Below are positions 26,368 through 34,704 of a stretch of 64,000 nt of DNA, piece after piece. Source of the stretch: Pseudomonas baetica (GTDB lineage Bacteria; Pseudomonadota; Gammaproteobacteria; Pseudomonadales; Pseudomonadaceae); NCBI RefSeq assembly GCF_019733355.1, contig NZ_JAIHLQ010000001.1, positions 186,001-250,000 on the forward strand, written 5' to 3'. Positions within the stretch are counted from its first letter, which is position 1. Each line of letters begins with the position of its first letter. The position numbers were made by a program, and so were the translations under genes. The notes below the pieces were generated by a model. That model saw only the letters and a program-made list of their open reading frames with translations, was not told the DNA's origin and searched no databases.

Positions 26368-26838
26368 TTACTGCTTGAATTCGAAATCCAGCGCCGCACC
26401 ATCAATATCCCGGCGCTCTTCGTTACGCAGTTGCAACTGCATTTCGTTGCTGAGTAAACGGCCATTGAGTTGGAAGCCGCTAGTTTTCTCGCCAAAAAAC
26501 TGCGGCAGGATGCCCTCGTGCTTCGGCAGCGAAACGGTTCCCTTCGGCTTCAATTCCTGGACCATCTCCTTGGGCAAGCTCAAGTCCAGTGTTGCCGGCG
26601 GCAGCTTGGTTTTCGCCACCTCTCTGGCGGGTTTCGACTTGGAGGCGATGGGCGCGCGTTTTTTAACGATTTTCTGCTGGGGAGGCTTGGCTGGCAGTGC
26701 CTTTTTCGCCACTGACGGCTTTTTCGCTGCGCTCGTAGCCGCTGGTTTTTCTGAAGCTGCGGCCGCCACGACACCAGGTGCATGACCGATCATCAGCAAA
26801 CAAAGCAAAACCCACATGGCAGGAAGAAACGCTTTCAT
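26368..26838 (-). CDS. hypothetical exported Lys/Ala-rich protein
   Basis: A 156-residue protein. A signal peptide (MKAFLPAMWVLLCLLMIGHAPGVVA) is followed by a low-complexity Ala/Lys/Pro segment at about residues 28-75 and a more ordered C-terminus (TLDLSLPKEMVQELKPKG, FFGEKTSGFQLNGRLLSNEMQLQLRNEERRDIDGAALDFEFKQ). Similar Pseudomonas proteins are sometimes mislabelled as initiation factor 2 because of the Ala/Lys-rich stretch; nothing here supports that. Periplasmic location is inferred. Confidence 0.7.
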   Translation of the reverse strand: MKAFLPAMWVLLCLLMIGHAPGVVAAAASEKPAATSAAKKPSVAKKALPAKPPQQKIVKKRAPIASKSKPAREVAKTKLPPATLDLSLPKEMVQELKPKGTVSLPKHEGILPQFFGEKTSGFQLNGRLLSNEMQLQLRNEERRDIDGAALDFEFKQ

Positions 26839-26916
26839 GGACCCAACGACGCTAACGGCAGAGGGCCATATGCTCGCTTGTTGGACGTCACAAGACAAGT
26901 TTGACCCGCCACTCGC

Positions 26917-28356
26917 TCAAAATCCGCCAGCCGTTTCCTGACACAGTTGGGTCGCCAGAAGTCCCAGCGTCATCAACGCCCTCTCCGCCTCGCGGTTCCA
27001 CGGGGTGCCACAGTTCAGGCGGATGCAGTGGTTGAACTGCTCGGTATTACTGAAGATCAGCCCAGGGGCGATGCTGATGCCCTGTTGCAGCGCACGAACA
27101 TGCAATTCCTGAGTATTGACCCTGCCCGGCAGGCTCACCCACAGAATGAAACCGCCCGTGGGCCGGCTCATTTGCGTACCTTCGGGGAAGTACTGCTGCA
27201 CCGCCAACTGAAACGCACTGAGATTTTTTCGGTATTCCTGGCGGATGTACCGTAAATGCCGGTCATAACCGCCATTCTCCAGATAAGCCGCAATCCCCAT
27301 CTGCGTGACACTGCACGCCGAATGGGTACTGAAGGTCTGCAAGCGCTGAATTTCCTGCTGATACTTGCCAGCGATCATCCAACCGATGCGTACACCGGGC
27401 GACAAGGTCTTGGAGAAACTCGAGCAGTAAATCACCCGATCCAGTCGGTCATAAGCCTTGAGCGCCTTGGTGCGACCCTGTTCGAACATCAACTCGCCAT
27501 AAATATCGTCTTCGACGATCTGGATATCGAAATCCGAAGCCAGACGCAGCAGTTGTTTCTGCCGCTCTTCAGGCATGGTGCCGCCCAATGGATTGCTCAG
27601 ACGTGTGGTCAGCACCAACGCCTTGATCGACCATTGGTTGGCCGCCAACTGCAGAGCCTCCAAGCTCATGCCAGTGGCAGGGTCGCTGGGAATTTCGATG
27701 ACTTTCAGACCCAACAGATCAGCCAATTGCAGCAGGCCGTAGTAAGTCGGCGACTCGGCGGCGATCAGATCGCCCGGCCGTGTCAGCACCCGCAACGACA
27801 TCTGCAAGGCATCGACACACCCATGAGTGATCACCACTTCAGAGGGATCGACCACCACACCGGCGTCGCGCATACGGATCGCTACCTGCCGGCGCAGCGG
27901 TTCGAAACCAGGGCTGAACATGTAGCTGAACGCCCGTGGACTGTGGAACCGGGTGACCTTGGCCAATTGCTGATGAAGTGCGCGCACCGGCAAGTAATCG
28001 ACACTGGGCACCGCGGCACCCAACGGGAATACGCCTTCACGGCGGGACTCGACCAGAACTTGTTGAATGATGCTGCTGCGGGTCACCAGACCTGGCCGTT
28101 CGACGCGGGCAATGTCGGGCGTCGGGGCCGTCAGCGCCGGGGTCTGGTGCACGTAATATCCGGACTGTGGCCGTGCGCGAATCAGCCCCTGATCTTCGAG
28201 ATTGGCGTACGCCTGCAACACCGTCGCATGGCTGACGTTGAGTTGCGAACTCATCTTGCGCACCGAAGGCACGCGTTCCCCCGGTTGATAGACCCCACGG
28301 CGGATGTCTTCGGCCAGTTGCTGAGCAATACGTTGGTAGAGCAAGAGATTGGTCAT
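26917..28356 (-). CDS. MocR-type GntR regulator with aminotransferase domain
   Basis: A 479-residue MocR/PdxR-class protein. Residues 1 to about 75 are a GntR winged helix (LYQRIAQQLAEDIRRGVYQPGERVPSVRK, VSHATVLQAYANLEDQGLI). The remainder is a fold-type I aminotransferase domain, with a PLP-binding Lys in YCSSFSKTLSPGVRIGW and an Asp in VEDDIYGELMF. Such proteins sense an amine or amino acid through PLP. The target gene is not evident: the gene is not divergent from a metabolic gene within the window. Confidence 0.9.
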   Translation of the reverse strand: MTNLLLYQRIAQQLAEDIRRGVYQPGERVPSVRKMSSQLNVSHATVLQAYANLEDQGLIRARPQSGYYVHQTPALTAPTPDIARVERPGLVTRSSIIQQVLVESRREGVFPLGAAVPSVDYLPVRALHQQLAKVTRFHSPRAFSYMFSPGFEPLRRQVAIRMRDAGVVVDPSEVVITHGCVDALQMSLRVLTRPGDLIAAESPTYYGLLQLADLLGLKVIEIPSDPATGMSLEALQLAANQWSIKALVLTTRLSNPLGGTMPEERQKQLLRLASDFDIQIVEDDIYGELMFEQGRTKALKAYDRLDRVIYCSSFSKTLSPGVRIGWMIAGKYQQEIQRLQTFSTHSACSVTQMGIAAYLENGGYDRHLRYIRQEYRKNLSAFQLAVQQYFPEGTQMSRPTGGFILWVSLPGRVNTQELHVRALQQGISIAPGLIFSNTEQFNHCIRLNCGTPWNREAERALMTLGLLATQLCQETAGGF

Positions 28357-28507
28357 GACGCAGCACTCGATTTCACGGGCATTTTATTCTTGTGTGAAAC
28401 AATACCGGAACAGTTTAGAAGTGTACTGGGACAGTTGTCACTCTAGTCGACCATACAGTGCAGTGTCTGCCACAACTGTATTGATTTGCGAGCTATTCGA
28501 CAGACGT

Positions 28508-28542
28508 AAAAAAGCCCGGTGCTGCCTGACAGCCCGGGCTTT
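28508..28542 (-). terminator. rho-independent terminator of the OmpA operon
   Basis: Read on the minus strand: AAAGCCCGG, a 14-nt loop region, CCGGGCTTTTTT. It follows the OmpA-like gene stop by 15 bp. Confidence 0.88.
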
Positions 28543-28557
28543 CCAGTGACGCCGCCC

Positions 28558-29370
28558 TCAGCGGGCGGCGCCGAGCTGGCCTGTTTCGTCGGAGAAAACA
28601 ATTTCCACACGACGGTTCTGTGCCCGCCCACGCTCGGAAGCGTTGGCGTCTACAGGGTATTCGTCGCCGTAACCTTCGACCTGAATGCGTTTTTCGTCGA
28701 TGCCCAGATCCGTCAGCACATCGGCAACGGACTGCGCACGGTCGCGGGACAGTTTGAGGTTTTCCTGCTTACCACCGGTGCTGTCGGCATAACCCTCGAT
28801 GCGCACCACGCGTTTCGGGTTGAGTTGCAGGAACTGGACGATTTTCAACACAACACGGTTGGCCGAGTTTTTCAGCTCGGCTTCCCCAGTGTCGAACAGC
28901 ACATCACCGAGCGTCATCACCAGACCACGGTCGGTCTGCGTGGTCGCCAGCGCGACTATTTGTTCTTCAAGCCACTTGCCCTGCTGCTGCACGCTGAGCA
29001 GTTTCGATTCGCGCAGGGCCAGTTGCAGGCGCTGACGCTCCAGTTCGAGCTTGGACGCACGCTCCTCGTTGAGCACCTGATTGGTGTGCTCGCGGGCGAT
29101 TTCACTGTAGCGCTGGCTGAGATAGGCGTAATGCACCACATCCGACCCGCTGCCCCAATAGGTCGACAGGCGATCGGCACGGGCCAGCGATTCACCGGCG
29201 CGGATCACGTCTTTCGGCGCGATGCGCAGCACGTTGGAATCTTCCTTCACTTTCTGGAAGTCGGCGCTGGCCCCTTGCAGAGCGGATTCGCTATGTTGAC
29301 CCGCACAGCCGTAAAGACTGGCGCAACCGGCAAGAATGAAACCGCCGAGAACTCTGGAGTTGAGGCTCAT
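28558..29370 (-). CDS. OmpA family lipoprotein-like protein
   Basis: A 270-residue protein. The N-terminus has a lipoprotein-type signal (LGGFILAGCASLYGCAG, lipobox candidates at both Cys). The middle is helical and charged, including EREHTNQVLNEERASKLELERQRLQLALRE. The C-terminus is an OmpA peptidoglycan-binding domain (GDVLFDTGEAELKNSANRVVLKIVQFLQ, VRIEGYADSTG, RAQNRRVEIVFSD). It overlaps the DUF4398 gene by 4 bp, so translational coupling is expected. Confidence 0.88.
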   Translation of the reverse strand: MSLNSRVLGGFILAGCASLYGCAGQHSESALQGASADFQKVKEDSNVLRIAPKDVIRAGESLARADRLSTYWGSGSDVVHYAYLSQRYSEIAREHTNQVLNEERASKLELERQRLQLALRESKLLSVQQQGKWLEEQIVALATTQTDRGLVMTLGDVLFDTGEAELKNSANRVVLKIVQFLQLNPKRVVRIEGYADSTGGKQENLKLSRDRAQSVADVLTDLGIDEKRIQVEGYGDEYPVDANASERGRAQNRRVEIVFSDETGQLGAAR

Positions 29371-29723
29371 TGGGCATCTCCCAGTTGCTTGCGCAGACGG
29401 ATGATGCGGGTGTTGAGCACATTCAACTGTTCTTCACTCTTTTGGGTCAGCACTTTGGCTTCCGCCAGGCGAGCATCCAGTTCGGCCTGCTCGGCACGCA
29501 TGCGCGCGTTCCGGTAGGACTCATCAGCCATGTTGCCCTTTGCCCGGTTGTATTTGGTTTCGGCCAGTTTCATTTCCGGCACGTCATCAGCGGTGGCACC
29601 GACAGCCTTGGCTTGAGTGATGGCCTGCTCGGTCAGACGCATTTGTTCATTGGGTGCCGGATCGGTCGCGCAACCGGCCATGGCCAGAACGGCCACAGCC
29701 GCGAAAAGAGGTCGAATACTCAC
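29367..29723 (-). CDS. DUF4398 domain lipoprotein
   Basis: A 118-residue protein with a lipoprotein signal (FAAVAVLAMAGCATDPAPNEQ; Cys18) and a DUF4398 helical body (EQAITQAKAVGATADDVPEMKLAETKYNRAKG) that ends in a coiled-coil-like stretch. It is commonly the partner of the following OmpA gene, with which it overlaps. Probably anchored in the outer membrane; function unknown. Confidence 0.88.
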   Translation of the reverse strand: MSIRPLFAAVAVLAMAGCATDPAPNEQMRLTEQAITQAKAVGATADDVPEMKLAETKYNRAKGNMADESYRNARMRAEQAELDARLAEAKVLTQKSEEQLNVLNTRIIRLRKQLGDAQ

Positions 29724-29732
29724 TAAGAATCC

Positions 29733-30566
29733 CTACTGTTTTGGGGTACTGACAGGTTGTTGCGGCTGTTGCTGCTGCGCCTTCCAACGCTCGATATTGC
29801 GTTGCAGCACAGCTTCCGTCAGTCCGGACGCGGGCAATTCTGTCATCTTTTTGGCCAACTGTCCGCGCAACCACGGATCGTTGCACGCCGAGTTGTGGGA
29901 AACCGCGAGGAACAGCCCCGGTCGATCAATCGGTTGCTCGAAGGCCAACAGGTCATTGGCCATGCCCAATGCCTGTGCGGCTGCCATGCCCGAGTAGCGA
30001 CCGGCGAGTACATATTCCACTTCACCCAGAAGCAATTTCTGAAAAGCCTGAGTGAGGTTTGCTGTCCGGGTCAGGGTCAATTGCTGCTCGGCGAAAGTAC
30101 CGAATGCCTCGGTCATTCGAGACTTTTCCGACAACCCTCCGGTATGTCCGTGCAGGTCCTGCGCTTCGTTGTAGAGCAAGGTCGAGCCTTTGCGCGTCCA
30201 CACCAGATAGTCGTTTTCCAGCAGCGGCGGATAGATGTAGTCGAGGTTTTCGAGCTCATTGAAGGTCAGCGGAGCATCCGCGAGCATGTCCATGCGCCCG
30301 CTGCGCACTTCATCCAGGGCTTGCGAGCGCTTGCCGGCGTAGAGCAATTGGACTTTGATGCCCAGGTCTTTGGCCACTTGCTGCAAAAGATCAGCACTGG
30401 CCCCCATCAATTGCTTGGGGTTCTGCGGGTCTTGCCACAGGTACGGCGGCGCGTCCGGGCTGCCGGTGACGACGAGACGTTCGCACTTGCCGGCGGCCGC
30501 GACCAACCCCGGCAACAGTGCCAATCCCAACAATAGCGAGCAGTGCAAGCTGCGGCGCAGTTCCAT
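29733..30566 (-). CDS. periplasmic solute-binding protein, amino-acid-type
   Basis: A 277-residue protein with a signal peptide (RRSLHCSLLLGLALLPGLVAAAG) and a bacterial SBP family 3 fold: VTGSPDAPPYLWQDPQNPKQLMGASADLLQQVAKDLGI, then GRMDMLADAPLTFNELENLDY. The C-terminus is Gln-rich. No permease or ATPase genes accompany it, so it may be a sensor-like or orphan binding protein. It is the first gene of the SBP-DUF4398-OmpA unit, 9 bp upstream of DUF4398. Confidence 0.82.
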   Translation of the reverse strand: MELRRSLHCSLLLGLALLPGLVAAAGKCERLVVTGSPDAPPYLWQDPQNPKQLMGASADLLQQVAKDLGIKVQLLYAGKRSQALDEVRSGRMDMLADAPLTFNELENLDYIYPPLLENDYLVWTRKGSTLLYNEAQDLHGHTGGLSEKSRMTEAFGTFAEQQLTLTRTANLTQAFQKLLLGEVEYVLAGRYSGMAAAQALGMANDLLAFEQPIDRPGLFLAVSHNSACNDPWLRGQLAKKMTELPASGLTEAVLQRNIERWKAQQQQPQQPVSTPKQ

Positions 30567-30603
30567 GGCAAAACGCTCCCATCCAATTCCGAGACAAAAA
30601 AAA

Positions 30604-30621
30604 CCCGACCAAAAGGTCGGG
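30604..30621 (-). terminator. rho-independent terminator of etfBA
   Basis: CCCGACC-AAAA-GGTCGGG with a run of A on the plus strand upstream, i.e. a T-tract on the minus strand, after the etfA stop at 30646. Confidence 0.9.
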
Positions 30622-30645
30622 CTCTTTATAAGTGAAGCCGCCGGA

Positions 30646-31575
30646 TTAGACCAGCTTCTCCAGCTCGGGTATCGCTTCGAACAGATCCGCCACGAGACCA
30701 TAATCGGCCACCTGGAAGATCGGCGCTTCTTCGTCCTTGTTGATCGCAACGATCACTTTGGAGTCTTTCATGCCGGCCAGGTGCTGGATCGCGCCGGAAA
30801 TACCGACGGCGATGTACAGCTGTGGCGCAACGATCTTGCCGGTCTGACCGACCTGCATATCGTTCGGTACGAAACCTGCGTCGACCGCAGCGCGCGAAGC
30901 ACCGACGGCAGCGCCCAGCTTGTCGGCCAGGGCGTACAGGTGTTTGAAGTTGTCGCCGTTCTGCATGCCGCGGCCGCCGGAAACGACGATCTTGGCAGCG
31001 GTCAGTTCCGGACGATCGGACTTGGCCAGTTCTTCGTTGACGAAGCTGGAAGTACCGGCGTTGTGCGCGGCAGCAACGGCTTCAACAGCCGCAGAACCAC
31101 CTTCAGCAGCCACCGGATCGAAACCGGTAGCACGCACGGTGATCACTTTGATCGCAGCGGTCGACTGTACGGTAGCGATGGCGTTACCGGCGTAGATTGG
31201 ACGCTTGAAGGTGTCAGCGCTTTCTACCGAGATGATCTCGGAGATCTGGTCAACGTCCAGCGCAGCGGCAACGCGCGGCAGGATGTTTTTGCCGTTGGAG
31301 GTGGCAGCAGCCAGGATGTGGCTGTAACCCTTGCCCAGTTCTGCAACCAGTGGCGCAACGTTTTCCGGCAACTGATGTGCGTAAGCGGCGTTGTCAGCGT
31401 TCAGGACTTTGCTCACACCTGCGATTTTCGCAACGGCTTCAGCCACGGCGCCAGCGCCTTGGCCTGCGACCAATACGTGGATGTCGCCACCGATTTTGGC
31501 AGCGGCAGCCACGGTGTTCAGTGTGGCCGGGGCCAGCACTTTGTTGTCGTGTTCAGCGATTACCAAGATAGTCAT
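30646..31575 (-). CDS. etfA: electron transfer flavoprotein subunit alpha
   Basis: A 309-residue FAD-binding subunit of ETF. The C-terminal FAD domain is intact: [65 protein letters not shown] and the final [35 protein letters not shown] carries electrons from acyl-CoA and other dehydrogenases to ETF-ubiquinone oxidoreductase. It follows etfB by 2 bp. Confidence 0.96.
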   Translation of the reverse strand: MTILVIAEHDNKVLAPATLNTVAAAAKIGGDIHVLVAGQGAGAVAEAVAKIAGVSKVLNADNAAYAHQLPENVAPLVAELGKGYSHILAAATSNGKNILPRVAAALDVDQISEIISVESADTFKRPIYAGNAIATVQSTAAIKVITVRATGFDPVAAEGGSAAVEAVAAAHNAGTSSFVNEELAKSDRPELTAAKIVVSGGRGMQNGDNFKHLYALADKLGAAVGASRAAVDAGFVPNDMQVGQTGKIVAPQLYIAVGISGAIQHLAGMKDSKVIVAINKDEEAPIFQVADYGLVADLFEAIPELEKLV

Positions 31576-31577
31576 GA

Positions 31578-32327
31578 TCAGATTACCTTCGCTTCGTTTT
31601 TCAGTTTCTCGACCAGTTCAGCCACCGACTTGACCTTGATGCCCGCGCTGCGTGCAGCCGGCGCTTCGACTTTCAGAGTCTTGTTGGTGGAGGCGGTGGA
31701 AACGCCCAAAGCGTCCGGAGTCAGCACTTCGAGAGGCTTCTTCTTGGCTTTCATGATGTTTGGCAGGGACGCATAACGCGGCTCGTTCAAACGCAGGTCA
31801 GTGGTGACGATCGCTGGCAGTTTCAGGGAAACGGTCTGCGCGCCGCCGTCGATTTCGCGGGTCACGGCAACGCTGTCGCCAGAGACTTCGACTTTCGAGG
31901 CGAAAGTGCCCTGACCGTAGCCGCTCAGTGCCGCGAGCATCTGGCCGGTCTGGTTGTTGTCGCTGTCGATGGCCTGTTTGCCCAGGATCACCAGTTGAGG
32001 CTGTTCCTTGTCAACCACGGCCTTGAGCAGCTTGGCCACGGCGAGGGAGGTCAGATCTTCAGCGGATTCGACGAGGATGGCACGGTCAGCACCCAGAGCC
32101 AACGCAGTGCGCAGTTGCTCTTGAGCGGTGGTCGGGCCGATGGAGACGACGACGATTTCAGTCGCAACACCTTTCTCTTTCAGGCGTACGGCTTCTTCCA
32201 CTGCGATTTCGCAGAACGGGTTCATCGACATCTTGACGTTGGCGAGGTCTACGCCGGAATTGTCCGCCTTGACGCGAACCTTGACGTTGTAATCCACAAC
32301 GCGTTTGACAGCTACAAGAACCTTCAT
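31578..32327 (-). CDS. etfB: electron transfer flavoprotein subunit beta
   Basis: A 249-residue AMP-binding beta subunit. It begins [27 protein letters not shown] and contains [19 protein letters not shown] and the ETF-beta signature region [31 protein letters not shown]. It is the first gene of etfBA, divergent from the ETF-ubiquinone oxidoreductase gene across a 551-bp gap. A perfect 12-bp palindrome TCGCCTAGGCGA lies at 32360-32371 in its leader. Confidence 0.96.
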   Translation of the reverse strand: MKVLVAVKRVVDYNVKVRVKADNSGVDLANVKMSMNPFCEIAVEEAVRLKEKGVATEIVVVSIGPTTAQEQLRTALALGADRAILVESAEDLTSLAVAKLLKAVVDKEQPQLVILGKQAIDSDNNQTGQMLAALSGYGQGTFASKVEVSGDSVAVTREIDGGAQTVSLKLPAIVTTDLRLNEPRYASLPNIMKAKKKPLEVLTPDALGVSTASTNKTLKVEAPAARSAGIKVKSVAELVEKLKNEAKVI

Positions 32328-32400
32328 GGATTCCTCGTTACTCTCCGGTGAAAAGAAAGTCGCCTAGGCGAACCTGGCGGTTGATGCTCATCGGGCTAAA

Positions 32401-32574
32401 AGGGCACCTCTAAAAACGCCGGCTTGTGTCGGGGTGATTTCACGAAGTGGAGTGCGATGACCGTTCGTCAGTGGTGACCGATAAGTCATTGATCTTCACG
32501 CTGTGTAAACTGCGCGCCAGACCTGCGCTGCGCATCACCTTGTATTGTCTACGCCCTGTCTTTAGAGGTGCTCT
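32401..32574. repeat. 174-bp segment bounded by inverted repeats (MITE-like)
   Basis: Left end AGGGCACCTCTAAAAAC (32401-32417) and the reverse complement of the right end, AGAGCACCTCTAAAGAC (32558-32574), agree at 15 of 17 positions. The enclosed 140 bp has no open frame of note. The ends look like transposon termini, but no convincing target-site duplication is visible. Confidence 0.45.
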
Positions 32575-32705
32575 TGAAACCGCCAGTCTGCCTACGGCGA
32601 GCGCAAAACCGCCCGTATATTGACCGGAACGCCTATTCCGGTCAATACGGAAAAATGGTCACTCATAAGCCGCGCTTCTTTGATTTCTCTGGGCTGGAGC
32701 CAATT

Positions 32706-32720
32706 CAAACAAACGTTTGT
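32706..32720. promoter_or_regulatory. PsrA-type operator candidate
   Basis: CAAACAAACGTTTG (32706-32719), with the perfect palindrome ACAAACGTTTGT at 32709-32720. From memory, the fatty-acid-responsive regulator PsrA of Pseudomonas binds CAAAC-N2-4-GTTTG-type sites and has etf genes among its targets. The site ends 1 bp before the -35 hexamer of the promoter below. Confidence 0.65.
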
Positions 32721-32721
32721 A

Positions 32722-32750
32722 TTGGACGCTCGGAGTGGTGTAGATATAAT
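32722..32750 (+). promoter_or_regulatory. sigma-70 promoter of the ETF-QO gene
   Basis: TTGGAC (32722-32727), a 17-bp spacer and a perfect TATAAT (32745-32750). Transcription would start near 32757, about 120 bp before the GTG start. Confidence 0.75.
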
Positions 32751-32787
32751 GCGCCCCCTAGAGAGAAAGGTGGGTTTTCCAATATTC

Positions 32788-32808
32788 CCTTTGACGTTAA
32801 CGTAAAGG
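32788..32808. promoter_or_regulatory. LiuR-like palindrome in the ETF-QO leader
   Basis: Perfect core ACGTTAACGT (32794-32803) flanked by CCTTT-G and AAAGG, nearly symmetric. It resembles the MerR-family LiuR sites I recall from branched-chain amino acid catabolism genes. It lies about 30-50 bp after the predicted transcription start, suiting a roadblock or a second promoter. Confidence 0.45.
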
Positions 32809-32878
32809 CAATAGCGGATGCGACATCGAACCTCCAAATTAGAAAAAAAACTGTTGAGCCTTGAGTAGGAGATAGCCT

Positions 32879-34543
32879 GTGGAACGCGAATACATGGAAT
32901 TCGACGTGGTCATCGTCGGTGCCGGCCCCGCTGGCCTGTCCGCCGCCTGCCGTCTGAAGCAGAAGGCCGCCGAAGCCGGTAAGGAAATCAGCGTCTGCGT
33001 GGTCGAAAAAGGCTCTGAAGTCGGCGCACACATCCTTTCCGGTGCCGTATTCGAACCCCGCGCTCTGAACGAATTGTTCCCGGACTGGAAAGAACTCGGC
33101 GCCCCGCTGCACACGCCGGTTACCCGCGATGACATTTTCGTGCTGAAAAACGCCGAAAGCGCGCAAAAAATCCCCGACTTCTTTGTGCCCAAGACCATGC
33201 ACAACGAAGGCAACTATATTATTTCCCTCGGCAACCTGTGCCGTTGGCTGGCTCAGCAGGCCGAGAACCTGGGCGTGGAAATCTACCCGGGCTTCGCGGC
33301 TCAGGAAGCGCTGATCGACGAGCAAGGCGTGGTCCGCGGGATCATCACCGGTGATCTGGGCGTTGACCGCGAAGGCAATCCGAAAGAAGGCCTGTACACC
33401 CCGGGTATGGAGCTGCGTGGCAAATACACGCTGTTCGCCGAAGGTTGCCGTGGCCACATCGGCAAGCAACTGATCAAACGCTACAACCTTGACAGCGATG
33501 CTGACGCCCAGCACTACGGCATCGGCCTCAAAGAAATCTGGGAAATCGATCCGGCCAAACATCAGCCAGGCCTGGTGGTACACACCGCTGGTTGGCCGCT
33601 GGACATCATGGGCACCGAGAACACCGGCGGCTCGTTCCTTTATCACCTGGAAAACAACCAGGTTGTAGTCGGTCTGATCGTCGACCTGTCCTACAGCAAC
33701 ACCTACCTGTCGCCGTTCGACGAGTTCCAGCGTCTCAAGCATCACCCGGTGCTGGCTCAGTACCTGGAAGGCGGCAAGCGCATCAGCTACGGCGCTCGCG
33801 CCATTTGCAAGGGCGGCTTGAATTCGCTGCCGAAAATGGTCTTCAAGGGCGGCGCGCTGATCGGCTGCGACCTCGGCACCCTGAACTTCGCCAAGATCAA
33901 GGGCAGCCACACCGCGATGAAGTCCGGCATGCTCGCCGCCGAATCGGTGGCCGACACGCTGTTCGCCGAGAAGGATGGCACCGAAGAGCTGACCACTTAC
34001 GTCGACGCGTTCAAGAAGAGCTGGCTGTACGACGAACTGTTCGCCAGCCGTAACTTCGGCCCGGCGATTCACAAGTTCGGCGCCATTGTCGGCGGTGGTT
34101 TCAACTGGCTGGATCAGAACATCTTCGGCGGCAAACTGCCGTTTACTCTGCACGACACCAAGCCGGACTACGCCTGCCTCAAGCTCGCCGCCGACTGCAA
34201 GAAGATCGACTACCCGAAACCCGACGGCAAACTCAGCTTCGACAAACTCAGTTCGGTGTTCATCTCCGGTACCAACCACGAAGAAGAACAGCCGTGCCAC
34301 CTGAAGCTGACCGACCCGAGCATCCCGATCAGCAAAAACCTGCCGTTGTACGACGAACCGGCGCAGCGCTACTGCCCGGCCGGCGTATACGAAGTGATCA
34401 CCAAGGAAGACGGCGAGAAACGCTTCCAGATCAACGCCCAGAACTGCGTGCACTGCAAGACCTGTGACATCAAGGACCCTGCGCAAAACATCACCTGGGT
34501 CACGCCGGAAGGCGCTGGCGGCCCGACTTACCCGAATATGTAA
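32879..34543 (+). CDS. electron transfer flavoprotein-ubiquinone oxidoreductase
   Basis: A 554-residue membrane-associated enzyme that passes electrons from reduced ETF to ubiquinone. It has the FAD motif VVIVGAGPAGLSAACRL near residue 10, the family segment EVGAHILSGAVFEPRAL, and a C-terminal 4Fe-4S site with RYCPAGVYEV and NAQNCVHCKTCDIKDP. The start is GTG at 32879, preceded by AGGAG at 32868-32872 with a 7-bp spacer; an in-frame ATG 15 bp later is weaker. Together with etfBA it forms one electron route for fatty-acid and branched-chain amino acid oxidation. Confidence 0.95.
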   Translation: MEREYMEFDVVIVGAGPAGLSAACRLKQKAAEAGKEISVCVVEKGSEVGAHILSGAVFEPRALNELFPDWKELGAPLHTPVTRDDIFVLKNAESAQKIPDFFVPKTMHNEGNYIISLGNLCRWLAQQAENLGVEIYPGFAAQEALIDEQGVVRGIITGDLGVDREGNPKEGLYTPGMELRGKYTLFAEGCRGHIGKQLIKRYNLDSDADAQHYGIGLKEIWEIDPAKHQPGLVVHTAGWPLDIMGTENTGGSFLYHLENNQVVVGLIVDLSYSNTYLSPFDEFQRLKHHPVLAQYLEGGKRISYGARAICKGGLNSLPKMVFKGGALIGCDLGTLNFAKIKGSHTAMKSGMLAAESVADTLFAEKDGTEELTTYVDAFKKSWLYDELFASRNFGPAIHKFGAIVGGGFNWLDQNIFGGKLPFTLHDTKPDYACLKLAADCKKIDYPKPDGKLSFDKLSSVFISGTNHEEEQPCHLKLTDPSIPISKNLPLYDEPAQRYCPAGVYEVITKEDGEKRFQINAQNCVHCKTCDIKDPAQNITWVTPEGAGGPTYPNM

Positions 34544-34562
34544 GCCGAACCGCTGAACATCG

Positions 34563-34588
34563 AGGCTCCCGAAATGGGGGCCTTTTTG
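34563..34588 (+). terminator. rho-independent terminator of the ETF-QO gene
   Basis: GAGGCTCCC-GAAAT-GGGGGCC followed by TTTTTG, 20 bp after the stop. Confidence 0.85.
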
Positions 34589-34619
34589 TTACCCGCAATA
34601 TTTGCATCACCACGAAACC

Positions 34620-34700
34620 CATGTGGGGCTTGCTCGCGAAGGCGTCGTGCCAGGCAACCTATCTGTCAACTGACAAAGCGCGCTCCCACAGGGACTGTGG
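34620..34700. repeat. REP pair
   Basis: GTGGGGCTTGCTCGCGAAGG and the inverted GCGCTCCCACAGGG unit, between the ETF-QO gene and the convergent AraC gene. Confidence 0.7.
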
Positions 34701-34704
34701 CAAC

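Noticed and set aside
32705..34486. 593-codon frame opposite the ETF-QO gene
   Set aside because: Antisense shadow; the plus-strand product has full ETF-QO motifs.
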